In this document: one piece after another, positions 1-6,281 of the stretch
How the letters are laid out: each line of letters begins with the position of its first letter
Position numbering within the stretch: the first letter of the stretch is position 1
NCBI GenBank assembly: GCA_900546635.1
Contig: URDS01000074.1
Location: forward strand, 1-9,773
DNA: 9,773 nucleotides
Source of the DNA: an uncultured Eubacteriales bacterium
GTDB taxonomy: Bacteria > Bacillota > Clostridia > Oscillospirales > CAG-272
Reading direction: 5' to 3'
Notes under the pieces: generated by a model
The model's input: only the letters and a program-made list of their open reading frames with translations
Told to the model about the DNA's origin: nothing
The model's database searches: none
Position numbers and translations under genes: made by a program

Positions 1-55
1 ACACCCCACTTATTAGATAGTATATCATACTGTCTAATAAATGGGGTGCTGTTCA
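1..55. repeat. Long hairpin resembling the end of an IS3/IS150-group insertion sequence
   Basis: Bases 2-23 pair with 27-48 around a 3-nt loop. The 22 positions include one G-T wobble (18/32) and one C-A mismatch (9/41). Read on the minus strand from 55, the sequence starts TGAACAGCACCCCATTTATT and continues into TAGACAG. It begins with TG and carries the GCACCCC...TTAGAC pattern that I associate with terminal repeats of IS150-group IS3 elements in Firmicutes. If so, the element lies to the left of the window and ends near base 55. No transposase is visible, so a solo end or a plain terminator of an upstream gene are alternatives. The hairpin itself is certain; its IS assignment is from memory and moderate at best. 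Confidence 0.45.
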
Positions 56-104
56 GACACTTCCTCTGCGTTTTTTCTGTTTGCAAAAGACAATACGCCT
101 GAAC

Positions 105-134
105 TTTACAGCAGCATCATATTTGTGCTATAAT
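105..134 (+). promoter_or_regulatory. Sigma-A promoter of the two-component operon
   Basis: A TTTACA -35 box lies at 105-110 and a perfect TATAAT -10 box at 129-134, separated by 18 bp. The -10 is extended by TG at 126-127 (TGCTATAAT). Transcription should begin near 141, leaving a leader of about 117 nt before the response regulator ATG at 258. The extended -10 compensates for the one-mismatch -35. Confidence 0.75.
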
Positions 135-180
135 TGCTGAAACGGCGTGAATTTGCAAAAAGGTGAAAACGCGGTAAAAC

Positions 181-227
181 TTAAACATTTCTTAAAGTAT
201 TGTCCAATTGGTTTTTAAAACTTTAAG
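181..227 (+). promoter_or_regulatory. Candidate response-regulator binding repeats in the operon leader
   Basis: TTAAAC (181-186) and TTAAAG (192-197) are direct repeats with an 11-bp period, the helical spacing used by OmpR-family dimers. The 8-mer CTTAAAGT (190s) is also mirrored by ACTTTAAG at 220-227 as an inverted repeat. The sites lie downstream of the promoter and upstream of the regulator gene, so they could mediate autoregulation. The DNA is AT-rich and short matches arise easily, so this is a weak inference. Confidence 0.25.
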
Positions 228-257
228 CTGTACAATAAAAGCGGAGGATGAAAAACG

Positions 258-965
258 ATGTACAACATTTTGATCTGCGATGACGAAAAGGATATTGTTT
301 CCGCCCTGAAAATCTATCTGGAAGCTGAAGGATACAGAACGTTTGCAGCCTATACCGGAAAAGAAGCGCTGCAAATCGTTGAGAAAGAGGAAATTCATTT
401 GATTTTGCTCGACATTATGATGCCGGAAATGGACGGTCTTACCGCCATAGTCAAACTGCGCGAATCCCGCAACATCCCCGTGATTCTGCTGAGCGCCAAA
501 AGCGAGGATACCGATAAAATTCTCGGCCTGAATGTCGGCGCAGACGACTATGTAACAAAGCCGTTCAATCCGGTGGAAGTATTGGCGCGTGTGCGCTCCC
601 AACTCCGCCGATACATGCAGCTTGGCGGTTCGCTTACCCGCAGCGAAAGCTACACCGTAGGCGGAATCATACTGGACGACCGCACCAAAGAAGTATGGGT
701 AGACGGCGAACCGGTGAATCTGACGCCTACCGAATTTGATATTCTCAAATTGTTTATGCAGCATCCCGGCGAAGTATTTTCCCCGAAAGAAATCTATCGC
801 CGTGTGTGGAACGACGCCCCGTACGGCGCGGAAAGCACTGTAGCTGTTCACATCCGGCATCTGCGTGAAAAAATCGAAATCTCTCCTGCAGAACCGCGCT
901 ATTTAAAAGTTGTGTGGGCACAGGGCTATAAGCTTGAAAAAGGAGGACAAAACCATCATGCGTAG
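258..965 (+). CDS. OmpR/PhoB-family response regulator (VanR-like)
   Basis: This 235-aa protein is a DNA-binding response regulator, the output partner of the kinase encoded next. The receiver domain (about residues 1-115) has the acidic pair D8/D9, the phospho-acceptor D52 in LLDIMMPEMDG, the switch residue S79 and the conserved K101 in TKPF. A winged-helix effector domain covers about 133-226, with LTPTEFDILKLF and a recognition helix region at VAVHIRHLREKIE. Length and motif order are typical of the family. The ATG at 258 is preceded by GGAGG (243-247) at 10 nt. Its stop codon overlaps the kinase start by 8 bp, so the two are cotranscribed and probably translationally coupled. The VanR-like label is by sequence style only; the regulated genes and the signal cannot be read from the sequence. 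Confidence 0.95.
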   Translation: MYNILICDDEKDIVSALKIYLEAEGYRTFAAYTGKEALQIVEKEEIHLILLDIMMPEMDGLTAIVKLRESRNIPVILLSAKSEDTDKILGLNVGADDYVTKPFNPVEVLARVRSQLRRYMQLGGSLTRSESYTVGGIILDDRTKEVWVDGEPVNLTPTEFDILKLFMQHPGEVFSPKEIYRRVWNDAPYGAESTVAVHIRHLREKIEISPAEPRYLKVVWAQGYKLEKGGQNHHA

Positions 966-2871
966 ATTGACACACAGCCTGTTTGCCAAAATTACCGCAA
1001 TTTTTCTGATTACCATTACACTGCTCGGCACGGTTGCGGCGGCATTCGGAATCGCCGCAATAGGCGCGCTCGGCGGATATACCGGCGAATATGCGTATAA
1101 CCGCGATGTGCTGATCGAAGACATTCTTTCCGAATATGCTTACGACATTTGTTCCTATCATTACGGGAACCGAGGCGATCCGCTGGAATATTATCAGGCA
1201 AACAACTTTTATTTCACGCTGTCCGACGCCGACGGGAACGTCCTGGCTTCAAATTATACCGGTCAAAAAACCGCACACAGCGTCACCAGAGACTACACGC
1301 TCTCCCGCCATACAACGAACTACAATGATGTTACGGAAAATTATGAATGGCGCGAAATCGACCTCGTAAATTATACCATAACCGTCTGGGAAAAAGCCTC
1401 TATGGAGCGAACCGATCTTCTTTCTATCGCCAATTTCTGGTTAGACGTCGGATACGCATGGCGCTATACTGTCATCATTCTGGCTGCCTGCGGATTTCTT
1501 CTCTTCTTAGCGCTTCTCATCTTCCTTTACTGCAGCGCCGGTCATAAAAAAGAAACCGAAGAAATTGTTCCGAATAAAATCGACCGCATTCCTTTTGATC
1601 TCTATACCGCAATTTGCACCGCACTGTTTTGCATTGTACTCGCCCCGGGCTTTCAACTGCTCGACAGTTCAACAAACAGTGTCCCGCTTATCGTTGTCAC
1701 ATTCGGCTGCATAATTCTGTTTGATTTTCTGATCCTGCTCGGCTATACGATGAGCTTGGCGACACGACTGAAAACCGGCGGACTGATCCGTCAAACGCTG
1801 ATCTACAGAATGCTCTCCTTCCTTTGGCGTTGTCTCGTAAAACTGTTCCGCGGTATTCTGTATCTGCTGCGCGGGATCCCGGCTGTCGGAAAAACAACGC
1901 TGATCCTGCTTGCGCTGACCGTCATCGAACTGATTTTCATTTCACTGTGTTGGTGGGAAATGGATACTTTCCTGCTCTTCTGGTTCTTTGAAAAACTCAT
2001 CCTGATTCCCTGTGTTTTATTTGTTGCTCTGCTGCTGCGCAAGCTCCAAAAAGGCGGCGAAAACATCGCCTCCGGACGGCTGAACGAAAAAATTGATACA
2101 CGGTATATGTTTTGGGATCTCAAAAAATTCGGCGAAACGCTCAACAACATCAACGCGGGCATGGGACGAGCGGTGGACGAGAGGCTCAAAAGCGAGCGGC
2201 TGAAAACCGAACTGATCACAAATGTCTCGCATGATATAAAAACACCGCTGACTTCCATTATAAATTATGTGGATCTCATCAAAAAAGAGGATTTGAATCA
2301 CGAAGCCCTTCAGGAATATGTCGGCGTTCTCGACCGACAGTCTTCCCGTCTGAAAAAATTAATTGAAGACCTGGTGGAAGCCTCTAAAGCCTCAACCGGA
2401 AATCTGACCGTACAGCCTGAACCGTGCGATATCGGCGTGCTGCTTGCGCAAACAGCCGGCGAATACCAGGAACGTCTGGAGGCAAACGGTCTGAGCCTGG
2501 TTATCACACAACCGGATACGCCGGTACAAATTATGACCGACGGCCGACATCTCTGGCGAATTTTTGAAAATTTACTCAGCAATATATGCAAGTACGCGCA
2601 GCCCAATACCCGCGTATATCTGACGCTTGAGCGAATCGGGAAACGCGCGGTCGTAACATTCCGCAATATTTCAAATTATCCGCTGAACATTTCCAGTGAT
2701 GAACTGATGGAACGTTTCGTACGCGGGGATGCTTCCCGCCATACCGAGGGCAGCGGCCTCGGATTGTCGATCGCCAAGAGCCTTGCCGATCTGCTAAACG
2801 GCCATATGGACATCACGATCGACGGTGATCTGTTCAAAGTCACGATCTCTTTTGAAATACTTGAATCATAA
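958..2871 (+). CDS. Membrane sensor histidine kinase (VanS-like, six predicted TM segments)
   Basis: This 637-aa sensor kinase autophosphorylates and passes the phosphate to the upstream-encoded regulator. The ATG at 958 follows AGGAGG (941-946) at 11 nt; an in-frame TTG at 910 has no such site and lies deep inside the regulator gene. TM1 is near residues 10-40, then an extracytoplasmic loop runs to about 165, and TM2 is near 170-191. Four more hydrophobic segments follow at about 213-235, 242-265, 312-332 and 337-361, then a HAMP-like linker. The phospho-acceptor is H425 in NVSHDIKTPLTS. The N box is ENLLSNICKYA (N538, N542), and the ATP lid has GSGLGLS near 598-604. The usual DxGxG (G1) motif is not present; NISNYPLNISSDEL sits in its place, a variant I associate with Clostridia VanS-like kinases. 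The extra TM block may sense membrane or envelope state (inference). Confidence 0.93.
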   Translation: MRRLTHSLFAKITAIFLITITLLGTVAAAFGIAAIGALGGYTGEYAYNRDVLIEDILSEYAYDICSYHYGNRGDPLEYYQANNFYFTLSDADGNVLASNYTGQKTAHSVTRDYTLSRHTTNYNDVTENYEWREIDLVNYTITVWEKASMERTDLLSIANFWLDVGYAWRYTVIILAACGFLLFLALLIFLYCSAGHKKETEEIVPNKIDRIPFDLYTAICTALFCIVLAPGFQLLDSSTNSVPLIVVTFGCIILFDFLILLGYTMSLATRLKTGGLIRQTLIYRMLSFLWRCLVKLFRGILYLLRGIPAVGKTTLILLALTVIELIFISLCWWEMDTFLLFWFFEKLILIPCVLFVALLLRKLQKGGENIASGRLNEKIDTRYMFWDLKKFGETLNNINAGMGRAVDERLKSERLKTELITNVSHDIKTPLTSIINYVDLIKKEDLNHEALQEYVGVLDRQSSRLKKLIEDLVEASKASTGNLTVQPEPCDIGVLLAQTAGEYQERLEANGLSLVITQPDTPVQIMTDGRHLWRIFENLLSNICKYAQPNTRVYLTLERIGKRAVVTFRNISNYPLNISSDELMERFVRGDASRHTEGSGLGLSIAKSLADLLNGHMDITIDGDLFKVTISFEILES

Positions 2872-2874
2872 CAT

Positions 2875-2919
2875 AAAAAGCATCCGGATACAGTTTTAAA
2901 CTGTATCCGGATGCTTTTT
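2875..2919. terminator. Bidirectional Rho-independent terminator
   Basis: A perfect 22-bp inverted repeat (2875-2896 with 2898-2919) begins with five A and ends with five T, so it gives a GC-rich stem with a U-tract on either strand. It begins 3 bp after the kinase stop codon and lies 65 bp beyond the stop of the convergent SGNH hydrolase gene, so it can terminate both transcripts. Confidence 0.93.
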
Positions 2920-2984
2920 ACCGTCTCCTCATATATATTCCAATGCACCGCATTCGGTTTGCATGTTCTCCGACAAGCAAATTT

Positions 2985-3791
2985 TCAGTTTAGCCGGTAA
3001 AGCGAAACTGCATCATATACGCATTGCGCAAAAATCGCATAGCCATCATCCGCAAGATGAACGCCGTCGCTACTATAATACTGCGTATCTTGATTCGCCG
3101 CATATGCATCGGTAGCGTTGAATACGTCAATCGTTTCGCATTCTGTAGCTTTAGCCGCTTCCAAAATCTGCGGCAAAACGGTATCTTCCATATATTCTTT
3201 TCGGTAAGCCGCATCAAAGCGACTCGGCGGACATACAAAATATACCGTCGGTTCGGACGGAAGATTTTGATATTCTTTGGCAAGCGCTACCGCAGACTCA
3301 TAGAAAAATGTCTTTTGATCCACATCCGCATTTTTATTGGACGCATGCGCATCATTGGTTCCCAAACAAATCAATACAATATCAGCATCGTATTGCAGGC
3401 TGAGTTTATATTCGGATGTGCTTTTATAAGCGACCGATTTATCGGAACTATATGTAAAAGACGGATACGTCCGTTTGTCTATCATAAAAGCACGGGAACG
3501 CCCGAAATTTTTAACCTCATACCGATCGCCGAGCAAGCTTTGCAGCTGCGCAGGATACCCTTTTGTCATTCTGTCCGAGGCGCCGACGCCATAGGTCAGC
3601 GAGTCTCCTACACATGCAATTTTTATGACTCTTGACGGAACATATTCTGTCACGGTTTCCGTCGTTTCGGCAGTTGTTTCAGCGCTTGACCTATCATTTG
3701 TTCCTGTTTCCGCCTCACCCCGATCTTTTGCACAAGAAAGCAGAAAAAGCGAGACCGCAATCAAGATTACCGCAAAAAGCGTTTTTTTCAT
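2985..3791 (-). CDS. SGNH/GDSL-family hydrolase lipoprotein
   Basis: This 268-aa exported serine hydrolase probably removes acyl groups from a surface or extracellular glycan or lipid; the substrate is unknown. The N-terminus is a lipoprotein signal: KK, a hydrophobic stretch, then lipobox LLSC with C20 as the lipidated cysteine. A Thr/Ser/Glu-rich tether follows to about residue 50. The SGNH blocks are in order: GDSLTYG with nucleophile S64, the glycine of NFGRS (G97), GTND with N146, and the DGVH pair D242/H245. All catalytic residues are present and the length is normal. AAAGGAG (3797-3803 on the plus strand) sits 5 nt before the ATG. It has its own promoter and lies downstream of the secreted LmbE-type deacetylase on the same strand. 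Family assignment is secure; function as a carbohydrate esterase is inference. Confidence 0.92.
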   Translation of the reverse strand: MKKTLFAVILIAVSLFLLSCAKDRGEAETGTNDRSSAETTAETTETVTEYVPSRVIKIACVGDSLTYGVGASDRMTKGYPAQLQSLLGDRYEVKNFGRSRAFMIDKRTYPSFTYSSDKSVAYKSTSEYKLSLQYDADIVLICLGTNDAHASNKNADVDQKTFFYESAVALAKEYQNLPSEPTVYFVCPPSRFDAAYRKEYMEDTVLPQILEAAKATECETIDVFNATDAYAANQDTQYYSSDGVHLADDGYAIFAQCVYDAVSLYRLN

Positions 3792-3840
3792 GAGAACTCC
3801 TTTACATCATACCCTGAGAATTTTGATTCATTTCAATCAA

Positions 3841-3869
3841 ATTATATTGTTTTACCAAGGGAAATGCAA
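3841..3869 (-). promoter_or_regulatory. Promoter of the SGNH hydrolase gene
   Basis: On the minus strand, TTGCAT (3864-3869) and TATAAT (3841-3846) are separated by 17 bp. The start would be near 3834, leaving a leader of about 43 nt to the ATG at 3791. The -10 is perfect and the -35 keeps the TTG core. This makes the gene independently expressed from the upstream LmbE-type gene. Confidence 0.72.
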
Positions 3870-3951
3870 GACAAAGTTCACAAGAATCTCCATTAAAAAG
3901 TTAATCTATTCGGCACATACATCCAAAGACGCCATGCAGACAGTCATACAA

Positions 3952-3973
3952 TAAAAAGGATACAAGCGTCCCT
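3952..3973 (-). terminator. Probable weak terminator of the LmbE-type gene
   Basis: On the minus strand AGGGAC pairs with GTaTCCT (one bulged A, one G-U pair) around a GCTT loop and is followed by TTTTTA. It lies 14 bp past the stop at 3987. The stem is short, so read-through into the SGNH gene is possible. Confidence 0.45.
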
Positions 3974-3986
3974 ATGGCACAGCGTT

Positions 3987-5333
3987 TCATTTAGAACACG
4001 ATTCTGAAGCCGACGCCGCATCTAAAGCTGTAACAACCGCCGTTTTGACAGCTTTCCCGGTATAAATAACATCAGACAGCTTTGGCTGCTCGGCCTCAAA
4101 CAAAATGTGCTCAAAAAAATCATTTTTCAAAGTATCATCCCCAACGGTTGACCGATATAAACCATACATACACGGGCTGTAATATTGAATTTGCGCGGCG
4201 CTTTCCAAAGGTTTGGATTTTGTTCCGATAAGCCATTCGGTAAACCACGTCCAGTGCTGGGACCGATGGCACATATAGCCGGCTACACTCATTTCATAGG
4301 CCGTTTTTCCGCCGTAATATTCCAGCGGAAGATCAAAATTCATCACAATTTTCCGTTCATTCCAAAGATGCAAATAAGCTTTGGGAACATCCCACGCGCC
4401 ATAAAGCCGAGAGGACTGCGGATACGCATCCCTATCCCCCGATACTTCCAACGCCTGCTGCAAAGCATAAGCATTCAGCATATGCGCGCCGTGTCCGTAC
4501 TCACCGTTGGTATCGGGGCCTACCACAACATACGGCTTAAATCGGCGAAGAAGCTCTACCTGATAACCGATCAAATCCTCTTCCGTATAGCCGTCCGCCG
4601 AAAGTTTAGCCAAAGCCTGCTGCATAGACTCGGAATAGTAATCCGGATAGACGCCGAGCACGGGATAATGCGTCACCCCCACCGCCCACAAACCGTTCAA
4701 TTGTTCGTGCAGACGGATTGGGTTCTGCGCATGTGAACAAAAATACGCTACCTGACAATCATAATCCTGCGCAATCATCCAGGGCAATACGCCCGCAAAA
4801 GATAAATGCTCATCATCGCTGTGCGGTGTTAAAAGCAACGCATCCGCACGCTCATAGGGAGGACGCCACACCTGCACATCAGACGGAAGCGTTCCAGCGC
4901 CGAATATACGCAGTTCGGATAGTTTCGCCCCGCTCGGAAAAACGATTTCCAATGTTTTTGCCTCTGCCTCTTCAAGCACGATATATTCATGAAGAAAACC
5001 GGATGCGCCGAAAAATTTTGTACCGTTTACAGTCGTTATCGTCCCCGGGACACTTTGCGAATAAAATTCCAAATACAATCCTGCAATTGTATTTTCCGTC
5101 TTTACCGTCAAAACTTCACCCGGATCCATCCGATAATACGTCGATACCTGCCCGTCACGCAGCGCCTGCGCATCGGATAACGCACGGACAGACGCGGAGG
5201 CCGTATATTCTTTCGCAAAAGTCTCAGGCTGTGCACCGGCTGCGTGTCCGACAATCATCAAAAAAATAAAGAAAGCAACCGTCGCAGCATTGAACGCCGT
5301 GAAATTGACCGCACGCCGAAAAATAACCCTCAT
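3987..5333 (-). CDS. Secreted LmbE/PIG-L-family deacetylase
   Basis: This 448-aa exported protein carries a zinc-dependent N-deacetylase domain of the LmbE/PIG-L (MshB-like) type. A signal peptide (RR near residue 6, hydrophobic 13-29, likely cleavage after AAGA near 34) is followed by a beta-rich region at about 40-150. That region resembles a discoidin-like carbohydrate-binding module, by pattern only. The catalytic domain begins at TPHSDDEH: H171 and D174 are the expected zinc ligands and D173 the general base. The third ligand is probably H284 in GHGAH. It likely acts on an N-acetylated sugar outside the membrane; the substrate is not identifiable. The ATG at 5333 follows GGGGG at 7 nt. 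A longer in-frame TTG start at 5393 is excluded because that TTG is the -35 box of the gene's own promoter. The next gene, an SGNH hydrolase, may act on the same kind of substrate. Confidence 0.9.
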   Translation of the reverse strand: MRVIFRRAVNFTAFNAATVAFFIFLMIVGHAAGAQPETFAKEYTASASVRALSDAQALRDGQVSTYYRMDPGEVLTVKTENTIAGLYLEFYSQSVPGTITTVNGTKFFGASGFLHEYIVLEEAEAKTLEIVFPSGAKLSELRIFGAGTLPSDVQVWRPPYERADALLLTPHSDDEHLSFAGVLPWMIAQDYDCQVAYFCSHAQNPIRLHEQLNGLWAVGVTHYPVLGVYPDYYSESMQQALAKLSADGYTEEDLIGYQVELLRRFKPYVVVGPDTNGEYGHGAHMLNAYALQQALEVSGDRDAYPQSSRLYGAWDVPKAYLHLWNERKIVMNFDLPLEYYGGKTAYEMSVAGYMCHRSQHWTWFTEWLIGTKSKPLESAAQIQYYSPCMYGLYRSTVGDDTLKNDFFEHILFEAEQPKLSDVIYTGKAVKTAVVTALDAASASESCSK

Positions 5334-5363
5334 GTTGCATCCCCCATATACATTTTTATTTTC

Positions 5364-5393
5364 AGTATACCATTTTTTTAAAATATTTGTCAA
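5364..5393 (-). promoter_or_regulatory. Promoter of the LmbE-type deacetylase gene
   Basis: On the minus strand a perfect TTGACA (5388-5393) and TATACT (5364-5369) are separated by 18 bp of very A-rich DNA. Transcription should start near 5357, giving a short leader of about 24 nt to the ATG at 5333. Confidence 0.85.
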
Positions 5394-5463
5394 ATTCTAT
5401 ATTTTTTGACTCCTTGATTTAATTTTTGTCGCGGCAGCAGCATCTTGTTTTTATCCTATACGG

Positions 5464-5493
5464 AAATGGCAGGAGCAAAAGCTCCTGCCATTT
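5464..5493 (-). terminator. Strong hairpin, probable terminator of the PF06541/QN operon
   Basis: A perfect 13-bp stem (5464-5476 with 5481-5493) closes a 4-nt loop. On the minus strand it lies 20 bp beyond the stop of the Gln/Asn-rich ORF and ends ...CCATTT followed by CCG, so the U-tract is short. The hairpin is certain; efficient termination is less so. The remaining 5394-5463 stretch contains no gene I can support. Confidence 0.6.
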
Positions 5494-5513
5494 GAAATTT
5501 CTTTAAGCGTACT

Positions 5514-5669
5514 TTAGAAATTTCTATCCTGGTTACGCTGCTGGTTCTGATTCTGCTGATTCTGACGCTGCTGGTTCTGATTCTGCTGGTTGTTCTGGTT
5601 CTGCTGATTCTGACGCTGCTGGTTCTGGTTCTGCTGATTGTTCTGGTTCTGCTGATTCTGATTGTTCAT
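5514..5669 (-). CDS. Small Gln/Asn-rich low-complexity repeat protein (51 aa)
   Basis: The ATG at 5669 opens a 51-codon ORF ending in TAA at 5514. After Met the protein is almost only Q and N with three evenly placed R (19, 35, 45) and a short tail NQDRNF. Residues 4-19 read QNQQNQNNQQNQNQQR and are repeated exactly at 20-35, with a 10-residue partial copy at 36-45. Every Gln codon is CAG. The two nucleotide differences between the full copies are AAC/AAT swaps, silent in this frame but not in the antisense frame. It starts 8 bp after the stop of the PF06541-like gene with no good Shine-Dalgarno, so translation may be coupled to that gene. I do not recognise a characterised family. A structural, aggregation-prone or spore-coat-like role is speculation. 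Confidence 0.7.
   Translation of the reverse strand: MNNQNQQNQNNQQNQNQQRQNQQNQNNQQNQNQQRQNQQNQNQQRNQDRNF
5535..5660 (-). repeat. 48-nt tandem repeat (two full copies plus a 30-nt partial copy)
   Basis: Copies lie at 5613-5660, 5565-5612 and 5535-5564 (partial). The two full copies differ at two positions, both third codon positions of the minus-strand ORF. The partial copy looks like a full one lacking 18 nt, which keeps the reading frame. Within each copy, CAG and AAY triplets alternate irregularly, so slippage or unequal exchange could change the copy number. Confidence 0.9.
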
Positions 5670-5677
5670 GATTTTTC

Positions 5678-6124
5678 TTACCGAATGTTCGGCTGCCTTT
5701 CAAAAATTTTTGTTAAGTGCCGTTTGGGCTCTGTCAGCGCATTAAATATGCGCTGCTTTATTAGTTTGCACAAAAGATGCGCTGGTATGCAGAGAAAATA
5801 CCAGAGAACACTGTAAATTAATGAAACTTGTCCAAGCAAATTGAATCGCAAATGAGAATAATCCCATACTGCGAGTCCAAGTCCTCTGTTCAAAATCAGA
5901 CCGGAAAGAAATTCTACGCAGGTAACACAGCAGGTGGACAAAAGCGCTTTCATCGGCAGTTTGATTTTTTTCATAAAACATTCAAATGTATACATACATA
6001 TAAAACAAACGCCGCCGACAATCCCCATAGACCAATGGGTTCTGCCTCGCCATAAAATTTCAATAAAGCGATATCCGATCGAACCGATAAAATAAACAAA
6101 TGTAAATTCTTTCATTTTCACCAT
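5678..6124 (-). CDS. PF06541-like integral membrane protein (annotated as putative ABC-transporter type IV)
   Basis: This 148-aa polytopic protein has about four hydrophobic segments near residues 6-24, 33-50, 56-77 and 95-120. It carries the family pattern as I know it: a GYRFIEILWRG segment after TM1, a glycine-rich GIVGG, then EFLSGLILNRGLGLAVWDYS and FNLLGQ before the last segment. Members are common in Firmicutes and are annotated as putative ABC permeases, though no ATPase is encoded here and the true function is unknown. Several Met codons lie close together. The ATG at 6124 is chosen because GCGGGG sits 6 nt before it; 6142, 6130 and 6115 are alternatives, and the TTG at 6223 is far upstream of any binding site. 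The Gln/Asn-rich ORF follows 8 bp downstream. The gene is divergent from asd. Confidence 0.8.
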   Translation of the reverse strand: MVKMKEFTFVYFIGSIGYRFIEILWRGRTHWSMGIVGGVCFICMYTFECFMKKIKLPMKALLSTCCVTCVEFLSGLILNRGLGLAVWDYSHLRFNLLGQVSLIYSVLWYFLCIPAHLLCKLIKQRIFNALTEPKRHLTKIFERQPNIR

Positions 6125-6203
6125 TTTCATCCCCGCTTTCATAGAAATTATTACACAGAAAGCAGAATTTATACAGCTATACAAAATTATTAAGAAAGAA
6201 TCA

Positions 6204-6233
6204 TTGACTTTTTGAAATGGCAAATGGTATAAT
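6204..6233 (+). promoter_or_regulatory. Promoter of asd
   Basis: TTGACT (6204-6209) and a perfect TATAAT (6228-6233) are separated by 18 bp. Transcription should start near 6240. This lies just upstream of the divergent PF06541-like gene, so the two genes share a control region of about 240 bp. No equally good minus-strand promoter was found; a TATAAA (6168-6173 complement) with a poor -35 is the best candidate. Confidence 0.8.
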
Positions 6234-6281
6234 TAAATTTAATGTAATTATACGAATAGAAATATAAATACATTTTAAAAT

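Noticed and set aside
192..860. Minus-strand open frame opposite the response regulator
   Set aside because: It is a shadow of a textbook OmpR-family gene, with no promoter or ribosome site.
910..957. Upstream TTG start extending the histidine kinase by 16 residues
   Set aside because: It adds a charged segment in front of the first TM segment and lacks a binding site, whereas AGGAGG precedes the ATG at 958.
3024..3635. Plus-strand open frame opposite the SGNH hydrolase gene
   Set aside because: The minus strand encodes an intact lipoprotein hydrolase with promoter and ribosome site; the plus-strand product is Arg/Ile-rich with no motif.
4185..5269. Two plus-strand open frames opposite the LmbE-type gene
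   Set aside because: They are antisense to a full-length secreted deacetylase, have no ribosome sites and show basic, low-information translations.
5535..5660. Tandem repeats considered as a CRISPR array
   Set aside because: The copies abut with no spacers and are translated in frame; no cas gene is nearby.
5496..5669. Plus-strand reading of the tandem repeat as a very hydrophobic Leu/Val/Ile peptide resembling a membrane segment
   Set aside because: There is no ATG or ribosome site before it, and the differences between repeat copies change residues (Val/Ile) in this frame while they are silent in the minus-strand Q/N frame. The hydrophobicity follows from CTG being the complement of CAG.
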